A stretch of DNA of 64,000 nucleotides from assembly GCF_029223525.1 (NCBI RefSeq), contig NZ_JARHTQ010000027.1, forward strand, positions 1 through 64,000. The letters are read 5' to 3'. Positions 1-10,818 of the stretch are shown one piece after another. The position numbers and the translations under genes were made by a program. The notes under the pieces are model-generated. The model was given only the letters and a program-made list of their open reading frames with translations. It did not search any database and was not told the origin of the DNA. Source of the stretch: Streptantibioticus ferralitis. Lineage in GTDB: Bacteria; Actinomycetota; Actinomycetes; Streptomycetales; Streptomycetaceae. Each line of letters begins with the position of its first letter. The first letter of the stretch is position 1.

Positions 1-414
1 GACCGGATGATGCGCGAGGCCGAGCAGTACGCGGAGGAGGACCACAAGCGCCGCGAGGCCGCCGAGACCCGCAACCAGGCCGAGCAGCTCGTCTACCAGA
101 CCGAGAAGTTCCTCAAGGACAACGAGGACAAGGTCCCGGGCGAGGTCAAGACCGAGGTCGAGGCCGCCATCGCCGAGCTGAAGGAGAAGCTCAAGGGCGA
201 GGACATCGCCGAGATCCGCACCGCCACCGAGAAGGTCGCGGCGGTCAGCCAGAAGCTGGGCCAGGCGATGTACGCCGATGCCCAGGGCGCCGGCGCGGCC
301 GGTGCGGGCGCCGGTGAGAACGTCAACATGTCCAAGGACGAGGCGCACGACGATGTCGTGGACGCCGAGATCGTGGACGAGGAGCCGAAGAAGCGTGAGG
401 GTGGTGCCGCGTGA
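1..414 (+). CDS. dnaK: Chaperone DnaK (Hsp70), C-terminal end only
   Basis: Partial gene; the reading frame is open from the first base and only the last 137 residues are present. The visible part is the helical lid of the substrate-binding domain (a charged Lys/Glu-rich helix bundle) followed by a Gly/Ala-rich linker and an acidic tail ending near EIVDEEPKK, typical of DnaK. Identity rests on this tail plus the neighbours: grpE, dnaJ and hspR follow on the same strand in the classical actinobacterial order. Its TGA stop overlaps the GTG start of grpE (GTGA), indicating translational coupling. The ATPase domain and the operon promoter lie outside the window. Confidence 0.95.
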   Translation, partial: DRMMREAEQYAEEDHKRREAAETRNQAEQLVYQTEKFLKDNEDKVPGEVKTEVEAAIAELKEKLKGEDIAEIRTATEKVAAVSQKLGQAMYADAQGAGAAGAGAGENVNMSKDEAHDDVVDAEIVDEEPKKREGGAA

Positions 415-1082
415 CGGAGGAGTCACAGGGCTTCCCGCAGAAGCCTGCTGACGTCCCCGTCAACGCCGCGACGGCTGACGCAGACGACGCGGCGCAGGGC
501 GCCGGGCCCGCCGAGCAGGCGGGCCCGGGCGGCCCGGCCGGGGACGCAGAGCAGAGCGCGGACCAGGACCTGAGCAAGCAACTGGAGTCGGTGCGCGGCC
601 AGTTGGCCGAGCGCACCGCCGATCTGCAGCGCCTCCAGGCGGAGTACCAGAACTACCGCCGCCGGGTGGAGCGGGACCGGATCGCGGTCAAGGAGATCGC
701 GATCGCCAATCTGCTGGGCGAGTTGCTGCCGGTGCTCGACGACATCGGGCGGGCGCGGGAGCACGGCGAGCTGGTCGGCGGCTTCAAGTCGGTCGGCGAG
801 TCGGTGGAGACGGTGGTCGCCAAGCTCGGTCTGCAGCAGTTCGGCAAGGAGGGCGAGCCCTTCGACCCGCTGGTGCACGAGGCGCTGATGCACAGTTACT
901 CGCCGGACGTTTCCGAAACCACGTGCGTGCAGATTCTTCAGCCGGGGTATCGGATCGGCGAGCGGACCATCCGCCCGGCCCGGGTCGCGGTCGCAGAACC
1001 GCAGCCCGGCGCGCAGGGCAAGGAGCCCTCGGCGGATACGGATGCGTCGGACGAGGAGAGCGGTGGCCCGGAACAGGGCTGA
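411..1082 (+). CDS. grpE: Nucleotide exchange factor GrpE
   Basis: 223 residues. GrpE accelerates ADP release from DnaK in the cytoplasm. The first ~60 residues are Ala/Gly/Pro-rich and low complexity, as in actinobacterial GrpE. A long coiled coil follows (about residues 50-100, containing [15 protein letters not shown]), then the C-terminal beta domain with the family pattern [13 protein letters not shown] and the end stretch [18 protein letters not shown]. The GTG start overlaps the dnaK stop by four bases. dnaJ follows after 39 bp. The C-terminal tail beyond ARVAV is acidic and unremarkable. Confidence 0.97.
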   Translation: MTEESQGFPQKPADVPVNAATADADDAAQGAGPAEQAGPGGPAGDAEQSADQDLSKQLESVRGQLAERTADLQRLQAEYQNYRRRVERDRIAVKEIAIANLLGELLPVLDDIGRAREHGELVGGFKSVGESVETVVAKLGLQQFGKEGEPFDPLVHEALMHSYSPDVSETTCVQILQPGYRIGERTIRPARVAVAEPQPGAQGKEPSADTDASDEESGGPEQG

Positions 1083-1121
1083 CGCGTCGACAGTTGAGGT
1101 AGGAGAGGAGGGACGCCGGGG

Positions 1122-2303
1122 ATGAGCACCAAGGACTTCGTCGAGAAGGACTACTACAAGGTTCTCGGTGTCCCCAAGGACGCGACCGAGGCGGAGATCA
1201 AGAAGGCGTACCGGAAGCTCGCCCGCGAGTTCCACCCGGACGCCAACAAGGGCGACGCCAAGGCCGAGGAGCGCTTCAAGGAGATCTCCGAGGCCAACGA
1301 CGTGCTGTCCGACCCCAAGCGCCGCAAGGAGTACGACGAGGCGCGGGCCCTGTTCGGCAACGGGGGCTTCCGCCAGGGCGGTGCCACCGGACCCGGCGGG
1401 TTCGGCTTCGACCTCGGCGACCTGTTCGGCGGTGCCCAGACCGGCACCGGCACGGGCACGGGCGGCGGGGGCTTCGGCGGCGGGATCGGGGACGTCTTCG
1501 GGGGGTTGTTCGGGCGTGGCGGTACGACACGTACCCAGCCGCGCCGCGGCCAGGACATCGAGTCCGAGGTGACGCTGAGCTTCACCGAGGCGGTGGACGG
1601 GGCCACGGTCCCGCTGCGGATGTCGAGTTCGGCGCCGTGCAAGGCCTGTGCGGGAACGGGCGACAAAAACGGTACGCCGCGGGTCTGTCCGACCTGTGTC
1701 GGCACCGGGCAGGTCTCGCGGGGCTCCGGCGGCGGGTTCTCGCTGACCGATCCCTGTGTGGACTGCAAGGGCCGCGGCATGATCGCCCAGGACCCCTGCG
1801 ACAACTGCAAGGGCAGCGGTCGGGCCAAGAGCGCGCGCACCATGCAGGTCCGGATTCCGGCGGGCGTCAGCGACAGCCAGCGGATCCGGCTGCGCGGCAA
1901 GGGCGCGCCGGGTGAGCGGGGCGGTCCGGCCGGCGATCTGTACGTCGTCGTCCATGTCGATCCGCACCCGGTGTTCGGGCGCAAGGGCGACAACCTGACG
2001 GTCACCGTGCCGGTCACCTTCCCGGAGGCGGCGCTCGGCGCGGAGATCAGGGTGCCGACGCTCGGCGGCCCGCCGGTGACGTTGAAGCTGCCGTCGGGCA
2101 CCCCGAACGGCCGTACGCTGCGGGCCCGTGGCAAGGGCGCCGTGCGCAAGGACGGCACCCGCGGGGATCTGCTGGTCACGGTGGAGGTCGCGGTGCCGGC
2201 GTCGGTGGACGGCAAGGCGCTGGACGCGCTGGAGTCGTACAGAGAGGCGACCGCGGACGAGGATCCGCGGGCGGAGCTGTTCAAGGCCGCGAAGGGAGCT
2301 TGA
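1122..2303 (+). CDS. dnaJ: Chaperone DnaJ (Hsp40), type I
   Basis: 393 residues; co-chaperone that stimulates the DnaK ATPase and delivers unfolded clients. It has an N-terminal J domain with the HPD motif (in EFHPDANKG, near residue 38) and a Gly/Phe-rich linker (about residues 85-140). Four CxxCxGxG zinc modules follow, readable as CKACAGTG, CPTCVGTG, CVDCKGRG and CDNCKGSG (about residues 173-235), and then the client-binding C-terminal domain. The start ATG has GGAGAGGAGGGA upstream. hspR begins one base after the stop, so the two are probably co-translated. Confidence 0.97.
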   Translation: MSTKDFVEKDYYKVLGVPKDATEAEIKKAYRKLAREFHPDANKGDAKAEERFKEISEANDVLSDPKRRKEYDEARALFGNGGFRQGGATGPGGFGFDLGDLFGGAQTGTGTGTGGGGFGGGIGDVFGGLFGRGGTTRTQPRRGQDIESEVTLSFTEAVDGATVPLRMSSSAPCKACAGTGDKNGTPRVCPTCVGTGQVSRGSGGGFSLTDPCVDCKGRGMIAQDPCDNCKGSGRAKSARTMQVRIPAGVSDSQRIRLRGKGAPGERGGPAGDLYVVVHVDPHPVFGRKGDNLTVTVPVTFPEAALGAEIRVPTLGGPPVTLKLPSGTPNGRTLRARGKGAVRKDGTRGDLLVTVEVAVPASVDGKALDALESYREATADEDPRAELFKAAKGA

Positions 2304-2304
2304 G

Positions 2305-2751
2305 ATGGACGGCCGGGGCGCACGCCGCAATCCGTACGAGCTGACGGACGAGTCACCGGTGTATGTGATCTCGGTCGCCGCTCAGCTGTCGGGGCTGCAC
2401 CCGCAGACCCTGCGGCAGTACGACCGGTTGGGGCTGGTCTCCCCGGACCGTACCGCTGGGCGTGGCCGCCGGTACTCGGCGCGGGACATCGAACTCCTGC
2501 GGCAGGTGCAGCAGTTGAGCCAGGACGGCATCAACCTCGCCGGAATCAAGCGCATCATCGAACTGGAGAACCAGGTGTCCGCGCTTCAGGCGCGGGTCGC
2601 CGAGCTGCAGAGCGGACTTGAGGGCGCCGCTGCCGCGATGCGGCAGCGCGAGGCGGCGGTGCACGCCTCGTACCGCCGGGACCTGGTCCCGTACGAGGAC
2701 GTGCGGCAGGCCAGTGCGCTGGTGGTGTGGCGGCCGAAGCGACCGGACTGA
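2305..2751 (+). CDS. hspR: Heat-shock repressor HspR (MerR family)
   Basis: 148 residues. HspR is the MerR-type repressor that binds HAIR operators before dnaK and clpB, using DnaK as co-repressor in Streptomyces. The N-terminal winged helix-turn-helix is clear (VYVISVAAQLSGLHPQTLRQ, then the wing with GRGRRYSARDIELL). A coiled-coil dimerisation segment follows (about residues 85-115). ATG at 2305 was chosen because it lies one base after the dnaJ stop and gives the usual HspR N-terminus; an upstream in-frame extension inside dnaJ is spurious. It closes the dnaK operon, and a strong hairpin follows. Confidence 0.96.
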   Translation: MDGRGARRNPYELTDESPVYVISVAAQLSGLHPQTLRQYDRLGLVSPDRTAGRGRRYSARDIELLRQVQQLSQDGINLAGIKRIIELENQVSALQARVAELQSGLEGAAAAMRQREAAVHASYRRDLVPYEDVRQASALVVWRPKRPD

Positions 2752-2775
2752 CGCCGCGGCGTCGGCTCTTCGGAC

Positions 2776-2802
2776 GGGCCCGGGGGCTTTGCCTCCGGGC
2801 CC
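2776..2802. terminator. Bidirectional hairpin terminator between hspR and the PPOX gene
   Basis: GGGCCCGG at 2776-2783 pairs with CCGGGCCC at 2795-2802, with further GC pairing inside. TTCGTTT follows. It sits between two convergent genes, so it can serve both. Confidence 0.75.
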
Positions 2803-2821
2803 CTTCGTTTGGCGGAGGTGT

Positions 2822-3223
2822 TCAGCGGAAGTGGCCCATCGCCGAGGTGAGCGCCACCTCGATCACCACCCGGTCCGGGTTCGGGGAGGGCCTGCGCTGG
2901 TAGCGCTCCTCGTAGCGGCGCACCGCCTCCGCCACGGCGGCCGGATCGGTGGAGACCGTGGCCACGCCCTCCAGGGTGGCCCAGCGGCCGCGGTCGACCT
3001 GGCAGAGGGCGACGCGGGCACCCGGGGCACCCGCGTCGAGGACGTTGCGCACCTTGACGCTCTGCTTGCGGGTGATCACGCGGGCCAGACCCGCTTCCGG
3101 GTCGTACGTCGAGCCCACCGCGACGACGTGGGGGGTGCCGTCGGGGCGCGGGGTGGTCAGCGTGCAGTAGTGCGCCTCGCGCCAGAAGTCCAGCAGGGCG
3201 GGGTGCAGGGGGTTGATCGGCAT
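2822..3223 (-). CDS. PPOX-class (pyridoxamine 5'-phosphate oxidase-like) flavin/F420-binding protein
   Basis: 133 residues forming a single split-barrel domain. The pattern HYCTLTTPRPDGTPHVVAVG near the N-terminus, the TRKQSVKVRNVLDAG segment and GRWATLEGVATV in the middle are typical of small actinobacterial FMN- or F420-binding oxidoreductases annotated as the PPOX family. Many of these are F420H2-dependent reductases; the actual substrate cannot be read from sequence. It is convergent with hspR and divergent from clpB, whose HAIR operator lies ~70 bp upstream of this start. Confidence 0.85.
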   Translation of the reverse strand: MPINPLHPALLDFWREAHYCTLTTPRPDGTPHVVAVGSTYDPEAGLARVITRKQSVKVRNVLDAGAPGARVALCQVDRGRWATLEGVATVSTDPAAVAEAVRRYEERYQRRPSPNPDRVVIEVALTSAMGHFR

Positions 3224-3291
3224 TCGGTGATTTTCCCACCCGCCCGCCCCATGGGGCGGCGACCCGGACGTCGCTCTGGCACGGGTGGAAT

Positions 3292-3312
3292 GTTGAGTGG
3301 TACCGACTCAAC
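3292..3312. promoter_or_regulatory. HAIR operator for HspR before clpB
   Basis: Perfect inverted repeat GTTGAGT-N7-ACTCAAC, matching the HspR-associated inverted repeat (CTTGAGT-N7-ACTCAAG) except for the outermost pair, where the compensating change keeps the symmetry. A TATGCT -10-like hexamer follows at 3319-3324, so bound HspR would overlap the clpB promoter. The start codon is 58 bp downstream. Confidence 0.9.
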
Positions 3313-3370
3313 TTGTCTTATGCTTGATGGGGCAGGGACGATGGCAAGGCCATAGAGGAGGTCCGCGCAC

Positions 3371-6013
<2,643 letters not shown>

Positions 6014-6083
6014 GGACAGGGCTTGCCAGACCGGGGCCGGGATGGGGGAGGATGGCGGCAATCGTCGCGAAGGGAACCACACG

Positions 6084-6635
6084 GTGAGCATCGACCCGTC
6101 CTCCATCCCGAACTTCGGCCAGGGCCAGGGGCCGTCCGACCAGCCCCCCGCAGGCCCGCCGGGAGGAGGAGTGATCCGGCCGGACCAGGACCTGGTGAAG
6201 CAACTGCTTGACCAGATGGAGCTGAAGTACGTGGTGGACGACGAGGGCGACCTCGCCGCGCCGTGGGAGGACTTCCGGACGTACTTCATGTTCCGCGGCG
6301 AGGGGGAGCAGGAAGTGTTCGCGGTCCGCACCTTCTACGACCGCGCGTACTCCATCGAGGAGAAGAACAAGCTGCTGGAGATCGCCGACGGCTGGAACCG
6401 GCAGACGCTGTGGCCGAAGGTCTACTCGCACACCCACGACGACGGCTCGGTCCGCCTGATCGGCGAGGCGCAGATGCTGCTCGGCCTGGGAGTCGGCCTG
6501 GAGCACTTCGTCTCCTCCACCGTGAGCTGGGTGCGCGCCTCGATCGACTTCGACCGGTGGGTCACCGAGCAGCTCGGTCTGGAGAAGGACGCCGAGTCCG
6601 ACGGCGAGGACGGCGACGAGAACGACGAGGGCTGA
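6084..6635 (+). CDS. YbjN domain-containing protein
   Basis: 183 residues with GTG at 6084, preceded by AAGGGA; an ATG 42 bp upstream (6042) is in frame but has a weaker ribosome site. The product begins with a short Pro/Gly linker and then a YbjN-type fold (from about DLVKQLLDQMELKYVVDDEGD) containing YFMFRGEGEQE and VSWVRASIDFDRW. YbjN proteins resemble type III secretion chaperones and are widespread stress-related factors without a defined biochemical activity. It ends in an acidic tail. The downstream mannosyltransferase-like gene is convergent. Confidence 0.85.
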   Translation: MSIDPSSIPNFGQGQGPSDQPPAGPPGGGVIRPDQDLVKQLLDQMELKYVVDDEGDLAAPWEDFRTYFMFRGEGEQEVFAVRTFYDRAYSIEEKNKLLEIADGWNRQTLWPKVYSHTHDDGSVRLIGEAQMLLGLGVGLEHFVSSTVSWVRASIDFDRWVTEQLGLEKDAESDGEDGDENDEG

Positions 6636-6661
6636 GTTCCAGCTCTCGTCGGGACACGGCG

Positions 6662-6692
6662 GTTGCGGCGGAGGGATTCCCTCCGCCGCAAC
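6662..6692. terminator. Bidirectional hairpin terminator
   Basis: Perfect 14-bp inverted repeat GTTGCGGCGGAGGG (6662-6675) / CCCTCCGCCGCAAC (6679-6692) with a 3-nt loop, between the convergent YbjN and mannosyltransferase-like genes. There is no clear T-run, as is common in Streptomyces. Confidence 0.75.
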
Positions 6693-6698
6693 GGCGTC

Positions 6699-7973
6699 TC
6701 AGAGCGCCAGCGGCGCGATGGCGAGCAGATACGTTCCGTAGAAGAACGAGAACCCGCCCAACGAGATGACCGCCACCCAGGCGGTCCGCGGCCTGGCTCT
6801 GGCCAGCGCGATCGCGGCCGGGATCAGCAGCGGGAAGGCGGGCATCAGGAAGCGCGGCTTGCACTGGAAGAAGCCCGCGCCGCCGATGCCGATCAGCATC
6901 AGCACCCCGCAGTAGGCCAGCAGCGCCACCGGAATGCGGTCGGTGATGCACAGCGCCAGCAGGATCACTGCGGCGGCCACGATGGCGGCCGCGACGTAGT
7001 ACGCGAAGTAGTCGGTGCCGGTCACCAGGTGCTTGAAGAAGCGCAGTGCGCTCCACCCGAAGTCGAAGCGGGAGCCCCAGCGCGCCTGGACCTTGAAGTA
7101 GCCCTTGATGTCACCGGTCTGCCAGCCGACCCACAGCACATAGCCGAACCAGCCGAGCGGCGCGATGGCCGCGCCGAGCCAGGCCCGCCAGTCGACGGTC
7201 CCGCCCGTCACCCGCCACCGCCCCAGTGGCGCTCCGCTCTGCTCCGCCCTCTTCCTTACCGCCTTGCGGCGGCGCCAGAAGTCCATCGCCACGCCCGCGA
7301 CCACGGCGGCGGCCACCGCCACGCCGTTGGGCCTGGTGCAGCCCGCCAGGGCGGCCAGCACGCCCGCGTAGAGCCAGCGGCGGGTCAGTACCGCGTAGAG
7401 CGCCCAGGCGGCCAGCGCGGTCATCACCGGCTCGGTGTAGGCCATGGTCTGGATGATGGCGTGCGGCAGCAGTCCGTAGAGCAGCACCAGGGCGATGCCG
7501 ACCCGGCGGCTGTACAGCCGGGCGCCGATCAGGTAGATCGCCCACACCGACAGCAGCGTGGCGATCCAGGCGATCAGGATCGCGACGTTGATCACGCCGA
7601 TCGGGATGACGTACGAGACCACCCGCACGGTCATCGGATACAGCGGGAAGAACGCCAGGTCGTTGTAGAGGATCGTGTGCTGGGTGGCGGACGGGATCAG
7701 CGTTCCGTAGCCGTACTCGGCCACCCGGAAGTACCACCGCGCGTCCCAGGCGAGGCCCAGGATGCTGCGCGGATGCTGGCCCGCGTACCACGCGTACGCG
7801 GACAGGAACAGCAGACCGGTTGCCCGCACCGCCGCGTACACCATGAGCGCGGGCGCCGCACGCCGCAGTGAGGCCCTCGCCCGCTCAAGGCGGGAGCGGA
7901 CCTCGGGTCTTGGGGCGGAGGATCCTCCCGTCGTGGGACGAGGAGGGGTCGAGACCGGCTCGGCCGTATACAC
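6699..7973 (-). CDS. Multipass GT-C / mannosyltransferase (PIG-V-like) family membrane protein
   Basis: 424 residues with about nine to ten predicted membrane segments after a ~40-residue cytoplasmic Pro/Ser/Arg-rich leader. The first extracytoplasmic loop carries WDARWYFRVAEYGYG followed by LAFFPLYPM, matching the WDxxWY...PLYP signature of PIG-V-type GT-C glycosyltransferases that use polyprenyl-phosphate sugars. Sugar donor and acceptor are unknown; mannosylation of lipids or secreted proteins is a plausible inference. It is convergent with the YbjN gene and reads away from the aminotransferase. Confidence 0.8.
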   Translation of the reverse strand: MYTAEPVSTPPRPTTGGSSAPRPEVRSRLERARASLRRAAPALMVYAAVRATGLLFLSAYAWYAGQHPRSILGLAWDARWYFRVAEYGYGTLIPSATQHTILYNDLAFFPLYPMTVRVVSYVIPIGVINVAILIAWIATLLSVWAIYLIGARLYSRRVGIALVLLYGLLPHAIIQTMAYTEPVMTALAAWALYAVLTRRWLYAGVLAALAGCTRPNGVAVAAAVVAGVAMDFWRRRKAVRKRAEQSGAPLGRWRVTGGTVDWRAWLGAAIAPLGWFGYVLWVGWQTGDIKGYFKVQARWGSRFDFGWSALRFFKHLVTGTDYFAYYVAAAIVAAAVILLALCITDRIPVALLAYCGVLMLIGIGGAGFFQCKPRFLMPAFPLLIPAAIALARARPRTAWVAVISLGGFSFFYGTYLLAIAPLAL

Positions 7974-8140
7974 CTGTTCCGCTCCTCCCGGGGCGACCGT
8001 TCATCGGCACCGTACTTGACGACAAGCTTGAATGAGTCTGTTCTTGCGCGCATTGTCGGGTCGTACGGGTCCGTCGTGCCGAGTAGCGCCGCAATCCACC
8101 CCCACGGGTGAAAGACGATCGAAAGTCAGGATGGGTTGCC

Positions 8141-9310
8141 TCAGGAGCGTAGCTGCTTCAGACGCGAGATCGCATCGTTGAGCACCTCTGTTCGCTTGCA
8201 GAACGCGAAGCGTACGAAGGGAGTTCCCCTTTCCTTCGTGTCGTAGAACACGGCGTTGGGGATCGCGACCACTCCGCAACGTTCGGGCAAGGACCGGCAG
8301 AAGTCGAATCCGTCCGTTGCGCCGAGTGGGCGAATGTCCGTGGTCACGAAGTAGGTCCCGGCCGGGCGGAAGACCCCGAAGCCGGCCTCGGTCAGACCGG
8401 CCGACAGCAGGTCCCGCTTGGCCCGCAGACCGTCCGCGAGGTCGCGGAAATAGCTGGTCGGCAGCCGAAGCGCCGCGGCCACCGCGTATTGGAACGGCCC
8501 CGCGGAGACGTACGTCAGGAATTGCTTCACCGTTCGCACGGCGTTCACCAGATCGTGTGATCCGGTAACCCAGCCGACCTTCCAGCCGGTGAACGAAAAC
8601 GTCTTGCCCGCGGAGCCGATGGTCACAGTTCGGTTGCGCATTCCTGGGAATGCGGCGATCGGCAGGTGTTCACCGTCGAAGATCAGATGCTCGTACACCT
8701 CATCGGTGACCACCAGAAGATCGCGTTCGACGGCCAGTTCGGCGATGGCGGCCAGCTCGGGGCGGGTCAGCACGGTGCCGGTCGGATTGTGCGGCGTGTT
8801 GAGCAGGATCAGCCGGGTGCGGTCGGTGACCGCGGAGCGCAGCTCATCCAGATCCAGGACGAACCTGGAGTCTTCCGGACGAAGCGTGACGGGCACCCGG
8901 GTGCCGCCCGCCATCGCGATGCAGGCGGCGTACGAGTCGTAGTACGGCTCCAGCGCGATCACCTCGTCGCCCGGCTCGACCAGGGCGAGCAGTGCGGCCG
9001 CGATCGCCTCCGTGGCGCCCGCCGTCACCAGTACCTCGGTGTCCGGATCGAACTCCAGCCCGTAGTAGTTGCTCTGGTGCTCCGCGATGGCGGTGCGCAG
9101 TTCGGGGACGCCGGGGCCCGGCGGGTACTGGTTGCCGCGGCCGTCCCGCAGCGCCCGTACGGCCGCCTCGCGCACCTCCTCGGGACCGTCGGTGTCGGGG
9201 AAGCCCTGGCCCAGGTTGATGGACCCGGTGCGGAGGGCGAGAGCGGACATCTCCGCGAAGATCGTCGTGCCGAAACCGTCAAGGCGCCGATTGAGCAGTG
9301 GCCGAGTCAT
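8141..9310 (-). CDS. PLP-dependent class I/II aminotransferase (DapC / kynurenine aminotransferase-like)
   Basis: 389 residues, fold type I. Visible landmarks: INLGQGFPDTDGP at the N-terminus, TAGATEAI (phosphate contact), NTPHNPTGT (conserved Asn), VTDEVYEHL (Asp to pyridine N) and the Schiff-base lysine in IGSAGKTFSFTGWK (K236). An RFAFCKRTEVL arginine near the C-terminus binds the substrate carboxylate. Relatives include the putative N-succinyldiaminopimelate aminotransferase of mycobacteria and glutamine-type kynurenine/methionine aminotransferases, so the substrate is unresolved. It is divergent from the His-rich membrane protein gene. Confidence 0.88.
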   Translation of the reverse strand: MTRPLLNRRLDGFGTTIFAEMSALALRTGSINLGQGFPDTDGPEEVREAAVRALRDGRGNQYPPGPGVPELRTAIAEHQSNYYGLEFDPDTEVLVTAGATEAIAAALLALVEPGDEVIALEPYYDSYAACIAMAGGTRVPVTLRPEDSRFVLDLDELRSAVTDRTRLILLNTPHNPTGTVLTRPELAAIAELAVERDLLVVTDEVYEHLIFDGEHLPIAAFPGMRNRTVTIGSAGKTFSFTGWKVGWVTGSHDLVNAVRTVKQFLTYVSAGPFQYAVAAALRLPTSYFRDLADGLRAKRDLLSAGLTEAGFGVFRPAGTYFVTTDIRPLGATDGFDFCRSLPERCGVVAIPNAVFYDTKERGTPFVRFAFCKRTEVLNDAISRLKQLRS

Positions 9311-9441
9311 GCCAGCTATCCTCCGGCGAACCTCTGGACTTCCTCAACTCCTCATTACCGGCGCGCCGTCCCGGGCATGAGCTGAATCACACGACGGAGC
9401 GCCTTCGCTTCGGGGGAGCAGGGGAAGGTGAGGTGGGCGGT

Positions 9442-9753
9442 ATGCCCTTCCTGGTGGGACTGATCATCTGTGGGTGCATCGCGTTCGTGGTGATCGCGGC
9501 CATCGCGTCGGCCTCCCGGCCGGAGGCCGGGGGCGCGCGGACCCGGGTGGGGCGCGGCGGATCGCCGGGTGCCGCGTCGGGTGCGAGCTGGTGGGCGGGC
9601 GACGGGGGCGGCACCGCTGACCCGGGAAGCTCCGGCGGGCAGCATCACCACCCGCCCCACTCCTCCTCCTGCGGCGGCCACCACCACGCGTCATGTGGCG
9701 GCGGGCACCACTCCTCCTGCGGCTCGTCGTGCGGTGGAGGCGGTCACCTCTAG
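9442..9753 (+). CDS. Small membrane protein with His/Cys-rich tail
   Basis: 103 residues from ATG 9442; upstream in-frame codons lack a good ribosome site and run into the divergent gene. An N-terminal transmembrane helix (MPFLVGLIICGCIAFVVIAA) is followed by a short Gly/Arg-rich linker. The C-terminal ~37 residues contain ten His and four Cys separated by Ser/Gly (HHHPPHSSSCGGHHHASCGG and similar). This composition suggests binding of a transition metal (Zn, Ni, Cu or Co), but no family function is known to me. The codon use looks native. Confidence 0.7.
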   Translation: MPFLVGLIICGCIAFVVIAAIASASRPEAGGARTRVGRGGSPGAASGASWWAGDGGGTADPGSSGGQHHHPPHSSSCGGHHHASCGGGHHSSCGSSCGGGGHL

Positions 9754-10126
9754 AGCCGGACGGGCCGGTACGCGGGGGAATCGGGGCGCGGCGCAAGGTG
9801 TAGGTGGCACAACTGCTCGCGGCGCATGCCGCTTCGCATATGCGCAGGGCGGGGCACGGACCCGACCGGGAGCGGATGTGGTGAACACCTGAACTGGTAC
9901 GTGCCCGTGGGGATGTAAACCGCACCTGAATGGGTAAAACGGCTACGCGCGCTACGAAATTCATGATTCCGTATTGATTCCCGGACCCCCCGTGGACACG
10001 AACCGGCGGACGTTCCCTTGGGCCGGTCCTCCACATGCCGGCTCTCGCGTTCCCGCGGGGGAGCCAGGGGGGCGGGCCGGCCCACCAGCCCCTGCGTGAA
10101 CCCTCGCGTGCTTGCGGAGCCGACCC
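9754..10126. other. 373-bp intergenic region with a direct repeat
   Basis: No convincing gene. It holds an A+T-richer island (about 9890-9990) and two copies of CACCTGAAnnGGTA (9886-9899 and 9923-9936), 37 bp apart. These could be regulator half-sites for the DUF2617 gene downstream, but no regulator is identifiable. Confidence 0.5.
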
Positions 10127-10687
10127 ATGCTCAGGACTCTTGAGACTGCCTTCATCGACACCCGCGCCGGGGACCTCGCCTGGCGGCTGGGCAAGGAACC
10201 CCTGCCCGCGCTGGCCGTCGTCAACCTCGAACTCGATCTGGGGCCCAGCCCGTCGCGTGCCACTGGCAATTGCCGAATTGAGGTGCAGATGCGGCTGCTT
10301 GGGGCCTCGCACCAGGTGTTGCTGAACGCCTCCGACGGCGGCTGTTCGGAGACCGTGGCCTGTATGCCGGGGAGCAGGACGCCGCTGCCGCTGGGCGTCG
10401 CCGAGCGGATAGGGGACTGGGAGTACGAGTTCGCGGCGCGCGTGGAGACGCTGTCCCGTGGCTCGTTCGCCGGGCGCGCCCAGGAGTTGCTGGCGCTGGT
10501 CGCCGACCATCCGCACGGGCTCGCCGGGCGCTTCCCCGGCGATCCCAACGCGTTCACCGCGATGCTCGTCCAGCGCAACCCGGACAGCGGCGGGAGCGGC
10601 GGCGAGGTGCACTGGCGCACCTGGCACGCGTACCCGACGGAGGGACGGCTGGTGACCACGAGGTCACGGGTGACGGGGCTGCGGTGA
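10127..10687 (+). CDS. DUF2617 family protein
   Basis: 186 residues from ATG 10127 (a TTG 15 bp upstream is in frame but less likely). A cytoplasmic actinobacterial orphan family; motifs such as LALVADHPHGLAGRFPGDP and GEVHWRTWHAYP match DUF2617 as I know it. No biochemical function is established. The spermidine-synthase-like gene follows on the same strand 131 bp downstream with its own -10 box. Confidence 0.75.
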   Translation: MLRTLETAFIDTRAGDLAWRLGKEPLPALAVVNLELDLGPSPSRATGNCRIEVQMRLLGASHQVLLNASDGGCSETVACMPGSRTPLPLGVAERIGDWEYEFAARVETLSRGSFAGRAQELLALVADHPHGLAGRFPGDPNAFTAMLVQRNPDSGGSGGEVHWRTWHAYPTEGRLVTTRSRVTGLR

Positions 10688-10806
10688 GCGCGCCTTCGCC
10701 GGGTGTGGCGCGGGGGCGCGGCCGGTGTTGCGGCCGACCGTCAACGCGCCGTTGTGGGCGAGGAATTGCACCCCTGTGGGTGACCGGAGCGGCGCGCAGA
10801 GTGACG

Positions 10807-10812
10807 TAGCGT
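10807..10812 (+). promoter_or_regulatory. Leaderless-type -10 box before the spermidine-synthase-like gene
   Basis: TAGCGT, ending 6 nt before ATG 10819; no Shine-Dalgarno between box and start, so the transcript probably starts at or near the ATG. Confidence 0.5.
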
Positions 10813-10818
10813 GCACTC

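Noticed and set aside
9691-10085. Minus-strand frames in the 373-bp gap
   Set aside because: Arg/Pro-rich translation without motifs or a credible start.
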